64,000 nucleotides of DNA, taken from NCBI GenBank assembly GCA_944381165.1, contig CALWKC010000005.1, forward strand, positions 39,655 through 103,654. Direction: 5' to 3'. Under the pieces are notes generated by a model, which searched no databases, was not told where the DNA came from, and saw only the letters and a program-made list of their open reading frames with translations. This DNA is from an uncultured Lachnospira sp. Its GTDB lineage: Bacteria; Bacillota; Clostridia; Lachnospirales; Lachnospiraceae. Below, piece after piece: positions 40,669 through 49,033 of the stretch. Position 1 is the first letter of the stretch. Every line of letters starts with the position of its first letter. The position numbers were made by a program, and so were the translations under genes.

Positions 40669-43146
40669 CTAAATTTTTTCTTGCCAGAACGCAGCAAGAT
40701 GGCTGCCTACGTTCTCTTTCCTGACAGTATTTATATTTTTCCACTCGCGCGGATAGAGCCTCCTGTACTCCTCTCTTAAGAATCTGTCATCCAGAAGCTC
40801 TATAACGCCTCTGTCTTCATTAGTTCTTATAACTCTCCCAGCCGCCTGAAGCACCTTGTTCATTCCCGGAAAGACATATGCATACGCGTAGCCGTCCTTT
40901 CCGCAGCCGTCAAAATACCACTTCAGAATATCCCTCTCCCGGCAAATCATGGGAAGTCCTGTACCCACCACAATAACACCTATCAGTCTGTCCTCCCTCA
41001 AATCAATCCCCTCCGAGAACACACCTCCGGTCACGCACATACCGACCAGCGAGCCGCCGCACTCACCCTCATCGAAAAGCTTAAGAAACCATTCACGCTC
41101 TGCCTCCCTCATTCCCGACTCCTGCACCGCCATATAAATCCGGTTATCTGAGATTTTTTCGGAAAAATCGTCGTCATCGCTATATATGAGCTCTGTACAG
41201 CGATACATATTCAAAAAACATTTCCTGACAGCCTCCATATATCCGTAAGAGGGAAAAAATACCATATACTTTCCGGCATGTATATTCACAGTATCATATA
41301 TATAGCGGCAGATTTTTTGATACTCAGCCTCATTGCGCTTTGTGTATCTGCTGCTTACATCTGTTCCCACAAGCACACAGCGCCTGCTGTCGTCAAATGA
41401 CGACTCCGCATATACCGCATAATCCGTAAGCTCCCCCGAGAGCATCTCCTTAAAATAGTGCACAGGCAGAAGCGTTGCCGAAAAAAACACAGTGCTTCTT
41501 CCCATAGCCAGACAATCCGCGATATTTCCCGACGGGTCGACGCAGAACAGCTTTAGGCAAAACCGCCCTTCACCGTCGTACTCCGTATATATTACATACT
41601 TTTCGTCTGCACAGTCATACATTGCCAGAAAATGCTTTATCTTAAAGAAAAACTCCATAAGCTCTTCCTTGTCGGCAAAGCCCCTGTGCTTATCAAGAAA
41701 TGAAGAAATACCGGCTGCCAGATACTCAAGATATTCAGGAAGCCTTCCAAGTGATGCAGCATCCGCAAGTATACGAAAGGTGTCACATTCGCGTTTCATT
41801 TCCAGAAGAGCTTTATTGCACCGCTCTATCTGTGACGCGAGACGCCTGTCAATATACCCCTCGCCGTTTTCACGCTTCAAAAGTCTTTTTGCCGCCAAAA
41901 AATCCTCTTTGACAATGACGGCGCTGTACATGTCTCTTGCCCTGTCTACAAGATTGTGCGCTTCATCGACAAGGAAAATATAATCGCCCTTTACGCGCTC
42001 CCCGAAATATCTTTTCAGCGCGACATTCGGGTCAAACACATAGTTGTAATCACATATTATACCGTCGCACCAGTATGATACATCAAGTCCCAGCTCAAAC
42101 GGACACACCTGATGCTTTAAAGCGTATTTTTCAAGACACTCCCTGTCAATAACCTCATTGCCGGAAATCACGTCATAAATCGCATCGTTTACTCTGTCAA
42201 AATGTCCCTTAGCATAAGGACAGCTCTCGGGACTGCACTGACGCTTTTCAAGCGGGCATATTTTATCTCTGGCTGTAAGAGTAACAGCCCTGAAATGAAG
42301 CCCGTTTGAGCGCATAATTTCAAATGTATTCTCTGCAACAGTTCTCGTTATTGTCTTTGATGTCAGATAGAAAATTTTGTCCGCAAGCCCCTGTCCCATA
42401 GCCGCAACTGCCGGAAATATTGTCGAGATAGTCTTTCCGACTCCCGTAGACGCCTGTATATAAAGTGTTTTTTCCTGCGTGACAGCCTTATATACGCTCA
42501 CAACAAGACCTCTCTGACCCTTTCGGTACTCAAACGGAAAATCCATTCCCACAATGGACGCCTGGCGCTTTTTTCTCTCGCTGAAAATAAAATCCGTCCA
42601 TACCGTAAATTTATCCATAAGCCCGGAAAACCATGCGCTTATATCATCATATGCAAAATCTTCACGAAAGCGCTTAATTTCCTCGGTCTCTGAATTGCAG
42701 TAGGTCATCTGCACTGATATTTTATCCAGATTATTCTGCGAGGCGTAAATATAGGCATAGCACATAGCCTGCGCTCTGTGTACACTGACAGGCTCCGAGA
42801 GCTTCAGTACATCTGTCTGCATTGTCTTAATCTCGTCAATCACCACGTCGGACAGAGGTGTCTTGTTTCCTTCCCCGTCCTCGAGCAAATCACAGATAAT
42901 TCCGTCAGCTCTGCCCTCAAGGCATACACTGTACTCATCATGGGAAATCAACAGCTTAAGCGCGACCTCCGCGTGATAGGAAGCTCCCATTTGGCGCTGA
43001 AGCATCCGGTGAAGCCTCGCTCCCTCCTGCATAGCACGCACGTCCGGCGCTCCGCCCTGACCGCTGTCAATATCACCGCTTCGGCACAGAAATTCCACGA
43101 GATTTCTGACTGATATTCTCAGCACATTATCTTTTATAATATACAT
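40669..43146 (-). CDS. XPD/DinG-type Fe-S helicase with N-terminal PD-(D/E)XK nuclease-like domain
   Basis: This 825-residue protein has an N-terminal domain (about 1-190) with CLEGRADGIICD and DVVIDEIKTM, the D...ExK pattern of Cas4/RecB-like nucleases. The helicase core follows: Walker A (STGVGKTISTIFP), four Cys of an Fe-S domain (CPLEKRQCSPESCPYAKG and CPFEL), DEAH box (FLVDEAHNLVDRARD), and a C-terminal QxxGRxxR-like AAGRVIRTNEDRG. This is a 5'-3' DNA helicase of the DinG/Rad3 family, likely in repair or replication of damaged DNA. It is common in clostridia. It lies 32 nt after the HdeD-like gene. Confidence 0.9.
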   Translation of the reverse strand: MYIIKDNVLRISVRNLVEFLCRSGDIDSGQGGAPDVRAMQEGARLHRMLQRQMGASYHAEVALKLLISHDEYSVCLEGRADGIICDLLEDGEGNKTPLSDVVIDEIKTMQTDVLKLSEPVSVHRAQAMCYAYIYASQNNLDKISVQMTYCNSETEEIKRFREDFAYDDISAWFSGLMDKFTVWTDFIFSERKKRQASIVGMDFPFEYRKGQRGLVVSVYKAVTQEKTLYIQASTGVGKTISTIFPAVAAMGQGLADKIFYLTSKTITRTVAENTFEIMRSNGLHFRAVTLTARDKICPLEKRQCSPESCPYAKGHFDRVNDAIYDVISGNEVIDRECLEKYALKHQVCPFELGLDVSYWCDGIICDYNYVFDPNVALKRYFGERVKGDYIFLVDEAHNLVDRARDMYSAVIVKEDFLAAKRLLKRENGEGYIDRRLASQIERCNKALLEMKRECDTFRILADAASLGRLPEYLEYLAAGISSFLDKHRGFADKEELMEFFFKIKHFLAMYDCADEKYVIYTEYDGEGRFCLKLFCVDPSGNIADCLAMGRSTVFFSATLLPVHYFKEMLSGELTDYAVYAESSFDDSRRCVLVGTDVSSRYTKRNEAEYQKICRYIYDTVNIHAGKYMVFFPSYGYMEAVRKCFLNMYRCTELIYSDDDDFSEKISDNRIYMAVQESGMREAEREWFLKLFDEGECGGSLVGMCVTGGVFSEGIDLREDRLIGVIVVGTGLPMICRERDILKWYFDGCGKDGYAYAYVFPGMNKVLQAAGRVIRTNEDRGVIELLDDRFLREEYRRLYPREWKNINTVRKENVGSHLAAFWQEKI

Positions 43147-43178
43147 ATCAATCCCCGTTCATGAGCTTTCAAGACAAA

Positions 43179-43757
43179 TCAATAATATCTGCTGTTCTTC
43201 CTCGTCATTATAATGCTCGAAATGCTCATTGCTCCGTCGACAACAAAAAACAGTCCCACTATTCTCGTAAACAGCATGCCCGTTCCGAATGGATTTATCA
43301 GGATAACTATTCCAAGCACGACTGAAACCAGAGCAAACGCCAGTACAATATACCACCTGGCATAGTCAAACCTCTTCAGATTAATGCTGTCCTGCACCTT
43401 GATAAGTCCGCTGAAAACCAGCACGATACCTACGATAAACGGAAGTATGGATATAATCACGGCAGGCCTCACAATCGTCACAATGCCGAACACCCCAAGA
43501 ATTACAGGAAGAACAAAGTTAGGCTCGATATAGAGACGGCGGGTGCTGTCAGTAAAATACTTAATAAGCGTAGCTGCCGCATATATTATGCAGAGCGCAC
43601 CGATTGCATAACAGATCACAGTTGTGGACTGCTGCGGTTTAATCAGGAGACTCAGCCCGAATACAACATATGCCACCGCAAGAACAACATAGCTGCCCTG
43701 CATTTTTTTTAAAAATGAACTGTAACCGTCCTTATCACTCTTACCTTTTCCAAACAT
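43179..43757 (-). CDS. HdeD/DUF308-like membrane protein
   Basis: This 192-residue protein has six spans in three hairpins (about 24-75, 88-140, 146-182) and a short charged N-terminus. The pattern (VVLAVAYVVFGLSLLIKP, ALCIIYAAATLIKYF, ILPFIVGIVLVFSGLIKVQDS) fits the HdeD/DUF308 family, implicated in acid stress in E. coli but of unknown role in Firmicutes. I chose ATG 43757 because TGAGG lies 6 nt upstream. The open frame runs back to 43838 through a hairpin leader that shares its ribosome-site string with dut. Confidence 0.82.
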   Translation of the reverse strand: MFGKGKSDKDGYSSFLKKMQGSYVVLAVAYVVFGLSLLIKPQQSTTVICYAIGALCIIYAAATLIKYFTDSTRRLYIEPNFVLPVILGVFGIVTIVRPAVIISILPFIVGIVLVFSGLIKVQDSINLKRFDYARWYIVLAFALVSVVLGIVILINPFGTGMLFTRIVGLFFVVDGAMSISSIIMTRKNSRYY

Positions 43758-43763
43758 AATAAA

Positions 43764-43835
43764 CCTCATTTCTGCGCACGCTTTTAATGATAACAGGCTT
43801 GCGCCATGTGCGCCCGGGCACAACCCTGAATTTAA
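43764..43835 (-). repeat. Hairpin leader before the HdeD-like gene
   Basis: Minus strand: GTGCCCGGGCGCAC stem, then AAAAGCGTGCGCAGAAATGAGG into the start. The last 23 nt match about 19 of 23 positions of the dut leader at 3717-3738. Confidence 0.55.
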
Positions 43836-43841
43836 CAAAAT

Positions 43842-44624
43842 TTAATCCTCAACCTCATAGACATATGAATTTCCCTGTTTTCCCACACGTCTGACTGTCC
43901 CCATATAATACAGAATATTTAAAGAAAGACCCGCCGTCTGCGCTGAAATTTTGCATGCCTCGGCAAATTCTTTTGACGTAAACCGCCCTTCAAGACCGTA
44001 AGGCACAAACTGCATATAATCCTCCGGCTGTTCAAGCAGTATCATCTGCCTTATTCCGAGCGGTATTCTGTCATACCGTGTTGAGCCTCGCTTTCTCGTA
44101 TCATTCCAGCCGTTTAAAAGCTTATACTCCTCCATATCCATCATGACAAGCTCAATTTTAAGATTTGGATTCTTAAGATACTGCTTAATCTTATAAAGCT
44201 CAAAAAAAGCGTCATACACCGTAAAATGTCTCGGAGATTTTCTCTTCCCGCTGACATCGCCCGTAACAGGGTCAATCCATGAAACCCATTTGTTTGCAGG
44301 CATAGGATAAACTACGGTAACTGTATAATAATTTAAAAATACAGCCAGTTTTTCTCTCAGCTTATTAAACTGTCTTGTCTGGATTTCTATAACTCCGCCT
44401 TCATTGTAAATATCCGCAAAATACCCCTCAAGCGCTACCTCGTGGCAGTCCTCGTCGGGCTCAAGAAAATGCTTTAATACGCCGTGCACTGTCTTTTCTG
44501 AAAGCGTACCTATCCCCTTATCATTATGCTTTTTACCGACAATTTTGCCGAGCGCCGCCTCAAACCGCTGCTGTTCCATATACGGCGCACTCTCCGGAAC
44601 CGATTTATTTTTAATTTCTCTCAT
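43842..44624 (-). CDS. Putative PD-(D/E)XK-fold protein with winged helix, unknown function
   Basis: This 260-residue soluble protein has a conserved-looking core (EVALEGYFADIYNEGGVIEIQTRQFNKLREKL, quoted in parts: GYFADIYNEGG and IEIQTRQF) that follows the D...ExQ pattern of PD-(D/E)XK nucleases, then a region of strands (YTVTVVYPMPANKWVSWID) and a C-terminal winged helix (about 200-258, FTSKEFAEACKISAQTAGLS). It could be a nuclease or a DNA-binding regulator of unknown target. I recall similar proteins in many clostridia without a proven role. It is the first gene of a minus-strand run leading to the HdeD-like and helicase genes. Its ribosome site is weak. Confidence 0.5.
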   Translation of the reverse strand: MREIKNKSVPESAPYMEQQRFEAALGKIVGKKHNDKGIGTLSEKTVHGVLKHFLEPDEDCHEVALEGYFADIYNEGGVIEIQTRQFNKLREKLAVFLNYYTVTVVYPMPANKWVSWIDPVTGDVSGKRKSPRHFTVYDAFFELYKIKQYLKNPNLKIELVMMDMEEYKLLNGWNDTRKRGSTRYDRIPLGIRQMILLEQPEDYMQFVPYGLEGRFTSKEFAEACKISAQTAGLSLNILYYMGTVRRVGKQGNSYVYEVED

Positions 44625-44795
44625 AACCGCTTTTATTTTCTTTTACAGTAAAAATCTCTGCCGGTTTTGCGCTGTACGCACTATATGACCGGTATTTTTA
44701 ACTTAATCTGATTATACTTTCTGCGCGTCCATAAATCAAGAAAACTGTTGACTTTAAATACTTATCTATGCAAAATATAAACGAGGTGAAAAGAA

Positions 44796-45872
44796 TTGAA
44801 TTCCAATATAACTATATCCATGTGTATGATTGTCAAAAACGAGCAGGCTGTGCTTGAGCGCTGCCTCAATTCCTACAGCGGAATTTTTGATGAAATAATC
44901 ATTGTCGATACAGGCTCCACTGATGACACAAAAAAAATAGCGTCGCGCTATACCGATAAAATATATGACTTTGAGTGGAACGATGATTTTTCTGCCGCAA
45001 GAAATTTTGCTTTTTCTAAGGCGTCCTGCGATTACATATTTTCCGCCGATGCGGACGAGGTGCTCACTCCCGAGGCAAACACGGCGTTTAAACAGCTAAA
45101 AAGCGTGCTGCTCACAGAGATTGATATTGTGCAGATGAAATATGTAAACTGCTCGCACAACACCGTATACAACAGCAAAAAAGAGCTGCGCCCCAAGCTG
45201 TACAAGCGGCTCCGCACGTTTACCTGGATTTCTCCGATTCACGAGACAGTAAGGCTTAAGCCTGTGATATTTGACAGCGATATAGAGATACTTCACATGC
45301 CCGATAAAAATCACGCCAAGCGCGACTTCACTGTTTTTATCAACTCTGTAAATAAAGGCGTTCATCTTGAGGATTATGTCCTTAAAATGTTCTGCCGCGA
45401 GCTTTTAATATCCGGCACAGATGAGGATTTGCTGTCGGTGTCCGATATTTTTATTAATGTTTTTCAAAACGAGTATACGGAACAGGAATGCCTTGACGCC
45501 ATAGCCTGCGTGCTTGCAAGAATTTACAGAATAACCGGAAAAGTAAATGATTTTTTTAAAACTGCACTGAAAAATATTGCCGTGATGCCTTGCTCCGAAA
45601 TATGTATGGAGCTCGGAAATTACTTTTATGACGCCGGTGATTACGCGGAGGCTGTCATTTGGTATATAAACGCCTCAACCGAAACCGGGAGCATTCTCGA
45701 CATCCGCACCTCAGGAGACTTACCGCTGTACGGACTGGCAAAATGCTACGAAAAACTCTCGGAGGAAGCTGAATTGCGGGGCGACGCAAAATCAGCCTCG
45801 GTTTTCGGAAGCAACCGATACAGCTATCTTGAACAGGCGGAACAATGGAAATTGCCGGAAGAGCTTATATGA
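44796..45872 (+). CDS. Family 2 glycosyltransferase
   Basis: This 358-residue protein begins with a GT-A fold of family 2: SMCMIVKNEQAVLERCLNS, IIIVDTGSTDDT, FSAARNFAFSKASCDYIF and the DXD-type SADADEVL. The C-terminal half (about 190-358) is helical and TPR-like (ICMELGNYFYDAGDYAEAV, YGLAKCYEKLSEEAE). Such two-part enzymes, often cytoplasmic, add sugars to proteins or surface polymers. The acceptor is unknown. It uses a TTG start (44796), supported by GAGGTG 7 nt upstream. A terminator overlaps its stop codon. Confidence 0.9.
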   Translation: MNSNITISMCMIVKNEQAVLERCLNSYSGIFDEIIIVDTGSTDDTKKIASRYTDKIYDFEWNDDFSAARNFAFSKASCDYIFSADADEVLTPEANTAFKQLKSVLLTEIDIVQMKYVNCSHNTVYNSKKELRPKLYKRLRTFTWISPIHETVRLKPVIFDSDIEILHMPDKNHAKRDFTVFINSVNKGVHLEDYVLKMFCRELLISGTDEDLLSVSDIFINVFQNEYTEQECLDAIACVLARIYRITGKVNDFFKTALKNIAVMPCSEICMELGNYFYDAGDYAEAVIWYINASTETGSILDIRTSGDLPLYGLAKCYEKLSEEAELRGDAKSASVFGSNRYSYLEQAEQWKLPEELI

Positions 45873-45885
45873 AAGCTCTCCCGGC
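45854..45885 (+). terminator. Terminator overlapping the glycosyltransferase stop codon
   Basis: GCCGGAAGAGCTT (45854-45866) pairs with AAGCTCTCCCGGC (45873-45885), one mismatch, with the TGA stop in the loop, followed by a moderate ATTATTCATCTT tail. Confidence 0.75.
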
Positions 45886-45926
45886 ATTATTCATCTTACT
45901 GAAACATCAAAAAAATGCCCCAAATC

Positions 45927-46331
45927 TTAAGTTTTCTTTATGAATTCAATCCTGCACTTAGGACATTTGATACTTATTCTGCCCTTTCCGCGGGGAACAC
46001 GGATTTTCTGGGAACAGCCCGGACACCTGAAAATTTTATGCGTCTTTTTGTCCTTCATTCTTGCCTTAAATCCGTTAAAACGCCCGATAATCTTGTATCT
46101 GAGCTTTAGATACGCCTGATTTTCATTGTATCGCTTGGATATATTGCGTGACAGTATCCTGAAATAAGTATATATCAAAAGCGCAAGCGCCAATAAATAT
46201 AAAAAACTGTTATGCCAAAAAAGTGTGATAACAAGACACACCAGAGAGACGCACATAGTCATCCTTGACATCTGATCCGTCCCATATCTTCCCTGCATAA
46301 ATCTTACTATTCTGTCCCTGAATTTTCCCAT
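45927..46331 (-). CDS. Small membrane protein with C-terminal zinc ribbon
   Basis: This 134-residue protein has a basic N-terminus, two adjacent spans (about 26-62, TMCVSLVCLVITLF and FLYLLALALLIYTYFRIL), a basic linker and a C-terminal zinc ribbon (FRCPGCSQKIRVPRGKGRIS then IKCPKC). The CXXC pairs suggest zinc binding on the cytoplasmic side. Function unknown; the family is widespread in clostridia. No obvious ribosome site stands before ATG 46331. The gene is monocistronic, convergent with the glycosyltransferase. Confidence 0.75.
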   Translation of the reverse strand: MGKFRDRIVRFMQGRYGTDQMSRMTMCVSLVCLVITLFWHNSFLYLLALALLIYTYFRILSRNISKRYNENQAYLKLRYKIIGRFNGFKARMKDKKTHKIFRCPGCSQKIRVPRGKGRISIKCPKCRIEFIKKT

Positions 46332-46436
46332 TGCTTCATTATGCCAACGGCACAGCCTTTCTAAAATATATAATTACTGTACCATACACATTTTCAAAAT
46401 CAATTAAAAATATATAAAAAATTATGATAAAACAAT

Positions 46437-46976
46437 TTACTCCTCTGTGCGGTATACTTCCCCGTCAAGATTTTTCCAGTAAAATTTGTCGGACAATATT
46501 ATATAGCTGTGCTCACTGTTTTCCTTGGGAATAGATACAGAGCCGGGATTTACATATGTATACCCCTCTTTTTTCTCCCACGCAGGCACATGTGTGTGTC
46601 CGCATACAAGATAATCGCCGTCTCTTAACGCCGGAATATTTTTCTCATCAAGCTTATGTCCGTGAACAAGCACAAGATGTCTGTCATTTACATAAATGTG
46701 AGCCTGCTCGCAGAGAACATTAAAGTCAAGCACCATCTGGTCAACCTCGGTGTCGCAGTTGCCTCTCACACACACAATATCATTTTTCAGCGGATTGAGC
46801 ATTGCAATAACCTTCTTTGGCGAGTATTCCTCAGGCAAGTCATTTCTCGGACCGTGGTATAAAATATCGCCGAGAAGCACAAGCATGTCCGCCTCCTCGC
46901 CGCGGTAGCGCTCAAGCATTTTCTCACAGTAATATGCAGAGCCGTGAATATCAGATGCAATCATTATTTTTTTCAC
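46437..46976 (-). CDS. YfcE/MJ0936-type metallophosphodiesterase
   Basis: This 179-residue calcineurin-like phosphoesterase has the metal motifs ASDIHGSAYY, LLGDILYHGPRND, VRGNCDTE, LVHGHKLDE and VCGHTHVPAW, followed by YVNPGSVSIPKE. Family members cleave phosphodiesters with Mn2+ in vitro; the physiological substrate is unknown. GTG 46976 is chosen because GGAGG lies 6 nt upstream. The nearby ATG is out of frame. It follows the FolT gene by 32 nt and may be read through from it. Confidence 0.92.
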   Translation of the reverse strand: MKKIMIASDIHGSAYYCEKMLERYRGEEADMLVLLGDILYHGPRNDLPEEYSPKKVIAMLNPLKNDIVCVRGNCDTEVDQMVLDFNVLCEQAHIYVNDRHLVLVHGHKLDEKNIPALRDGDYLVCGHTHVPAWEKKEGYTYVNPGSVSIPKENSEHSYIILSDKFYWKNLDGEVYRTEE

Positions 46977-47008
46977 ATTCAGCCTCCGTTCTAATGTGCC
47001 TGTACAGA

Positions 47009-48031
47009 CTAAATTCCGAGTCTGCGCACAATATTTTTTATAAAACCAAGTACATAATACGTCAAAATTATATTAATTGGCAACTGAATAATATTTTTTA
47101 TAAGCCTTGAGGTAAAATAAAACGCAAATCCCTTTCCGTACATCACCGAAATCCAGTATGTTCCCAGAAAAATATTTACAAGAAGCGTATCTCCAAGAAG
47201 CACCAGCACAACCCTGAGCATGAACTTTAAATCGACGGCATGCTTTGCCGCAAGCGTCTCTGTTTTAAGCGCCATATATACAAACAGAAGAAAGATAACA
47301 GCCCAGAAGCCCCACTGAGGCGTTGTCGTCTTTTTATCCGTGTACACGGCAAGAATTCCGGCAAAGCTGCAAAACACCGTCACAGCAAGTGGAACAGCAT
47401 TCCAGCGGAATATATTTGCAACTAACAGGAATATGACAAGCACTGTCAGAATACACGCAACAACAGCCGTATTTTTTCCCGCTCCGTCAAAACCGCTGCG
47501 GATTATTGAAGCAGCGCTGCCCGATACTGCAACAGATCCGTCTTCTTTGCCTGTCACCTCCGCAAACGGAGCAAAAACCAGAAGAATAAGAGATACACAT
47601 AATATAAGTTCTCCCGCGCACAGCTTGATAATTTCCATAACGGATTTTCCGCGTGACGATACATCTGAATTATTTTTTTTATCTCTATTTATCTTTTCAG
47701 GGAATTTTTTATAAAAAAAAGTTCCGTAAATAAGCCCCGCAAGAGCGGCAGAAATCGTCCAGCCGGGAAAATACGGTCCTACCGGCTTTAACACAAACTG
47801 GACTATATCTCCTACTCCTCCGCACACAAAGCCCACAACCGGCCCGAATAGACATCCTGTCACAACATTTACGATAAAAGATACTGAAATTCTCAGCGAA
47901 TCCGTTACCTGAACTGACAGAAAGAATGCGAATACCGTGTGCAGCGCTACGAGCAGCGCTGCTGTTACAACTGATTTCAAGTTTTTGAATTCCTTTGCGG
48001 AATCCACAAATAAGCCAATAGCTTTTTGCAT
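47009..48031 (-). CDS. folT: Folate ECF transporter S component, with inserted membrane domain
   Basis: The N-terminal (about 20-108: LHTVFAFFLSV, RISVSFIVNVVTGCLFGPVV, GDIVQFVLKPVGPYFPGWT) and C-terminal (about 268-340: LRVVLVLLGDTLLVNIFLGT, YWISVMYGKGF, SRLIKNIIQLPINIILTYY) parts together form a normal FolT substrate-binding subunit. Between them, residues about 110-265 form an extra domain of roughly four spans with a loop of Gly/Ser/Asp. Ordinary FolT proteins are about half this length. Folate capture for the ECF module (EcfA, EcfA', EcfT elsewhere) is supported by the THF riboswitch upstream (48111-48207). Ribosome site AAAGGAGGT is sequestered by a hairpin. Confidence 0.88.
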   Translation of the reverse strand: MQKAIGLFVDSAKEFKNLKSVVTAALLVALHTVFAFFLSVQVTDSLRISVSFIVNVVTGCLFGPVVGFVCGGVGDIVQFVLKPVGPYFPGWTISAALAGLIYGTFFYKKFPEKINRDKKNNSDVSSRGKSVMEIIKLCAGELILCVSLILLVFAPFAEVTGKEDGSVAVSGSAASIIRSGFDGAGKNTAVVACILTVLVIFLLVANIFRWNAVPLAVTVFCSFAGILAVYTDKKTTTPQWGFWAVIFLLFVYMALKTETLAAKHAVDLKFMLRVVLVLLGDTLLVNIFLGTYWISVMYGKGFAFYFTSRLIKNIIQLPINIILTYYVLGFIKNIVRRLGI

Positions 48032-48036
48032 AAAAA

Positions 48037-48079
48037 TATACCTCCTTTGCAGTAGTTTCGCCCTACATAAGGAGGTATA
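48037..48079 (-). promoter_or_regulatory. Ribosome-site sequestering hairpin of folT
   Basis: Minus strand: TATACCTCCTT pairs with AAGGAGGTATA, with an inner GTAG/CTAC stem, so the whole Shine-Dalgarno is buried. TTATGTAG in its 5' arm can instead pair with CTACATAA just past the riboswitch aptamer, giving an on/off choice. No T-run is present, so control is probably translational. Confidence 0.8.
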
Positions 48080-48110
48080 AATATCATATAAATATCACAA
48101 GACCGTTATG

Positions 48111-48207
48111 TAGCAGCGGGATGCGGACCGTGTACCGCAAGAAACCTTTTCGTCCCGATGACAACTCCCTGTTCACCGGGCACTTAACGCACACTGTCCT
48201 ACTCTGC
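48111..48207 (-). promoter_or_regulatory. THF (folate) riboswitch upstream of folT
   Basis: Minus strand: GCAGAGTAGG, GCGTTAAGTG, GGAGTTGTCATCGGGACGAA and GCATCCCGCTGC follow the order and wording of the tetrahydrofolate riboswitch class found before folT and folE in Firmicutes. The closing stem is GCAG/CTGC. The switch ends about 30 nt before the sequestering hairpin. The region 48208-48339 beyond it holds no other recognised element. Confidence 0.88.
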
Positions 48208-48339
48208 TTTAAATTATTTTTTCCAGCCTATTATATTCGCTTATATTATATTTGTAAAGGAAATTTTTTCCCGTTCGCAGCGGGAAGAAATTATTCTCGT
48301 CACAGATATCCGCATCAGGTCATACAGCAGCCGGCCGCT

Positions 48340-49011
48340 TTACCTTGCGACACGCTGTACCGGCGGTATCTTGTACCTTGAGGCATGGCTTAAAAACTGC
48401 TGGAGGGAATTCGGCACCTTATACATATCGAGTATTTTTTTCATAAACGCAATCGTACTCTTTTTATATTTCATCGACTTAAGAACGCATACTGCAGCCT
48501 CATCGCTGTATCCCCTCGAAAACTGTCTTGCAAATCTCGCGAACTTATGCTTGTTCAGCCCGCTTATCCTGTCATAATTCTGAAGAATCTCAAGCGCCTC
48601 GATAACGCGTGTATTCTCATAACTAAGCTCAATATCCACACGCTTCACATGAATATTTCCTATATTGCAGGTATCCTTTTTAATACGATTGGAATAAAGG
48701 CATATTTCCTGCGAAATCTCATCTGTAATACCGTACTTTTTGTAAAGCCTTCCGCCTATAAACATTCCGTTTTTGTTATCCTCGCCGAAAAAATAATTCA
48801 GCACGTCCTCGCTGTCATTTGACGGGCGCTTCATATACATTCCCTTTGCCGCCCGTACAATTACCTTTTCGTTAGCCAGCCTCTCAAGAGCTTTAAAAAA
48901 AGCTGCCTCTGACATCTTTGAAAAATGCTTTTCATAGAGTTCATTGGCAGCCACAACAAAGCCCTCGGGACAAGCGTCAAAATAAGCGATTATTTTATCC
49001 CTGTACTTCAC
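48340..49011 (-). CDS. AbiEi-like / DUF6088 family protein, orphan
   Basis: This 223-residue protein has an N-terminal winged helix (about 1-70: ELYEKHFSKMSEAAFFKALERL) with VIVRAAKGMYMKRP, the turn typical of AbiEi-like antitoxins of type IV systems, and a C-terminal domain (about 75-223) with SNRIKKDTCNIGNIHVKRVDI and EALEILQNYDRISG. Antitoxins of this type normally sit beside an AbiEii nucleotidyltransferase toxin; none is here, so it may be an orphan or a transcription factor. Start: GTG 49011 behind GAGG was preferred. The open frame begins at TTG 49047 and overlaps the upstream gene. Confidence 0.65.
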   Translation of the reverse strand: MKYRDKIIAYFDACPEGFVVAANELYEKHFSKMSEAAFFKALERLANEKVIVRAAKGMYMKRPSNDSEDVLNYFFGEDNKNGMFIGGRLYKKYGITDEISQEICLYSNRIKKDTCNIGNIHVKRVDIELSYENTRVIEALEILQNYDRISGLNKHKFARFARQFSRGYSDEAAVCVLKSMKYKKSTIAFMKKILDMYKVPNSLQQFLSHASRYKIPPVQRVAR

Positions 49012-49033
49012 TGTATAATCCTCGAATATTATT

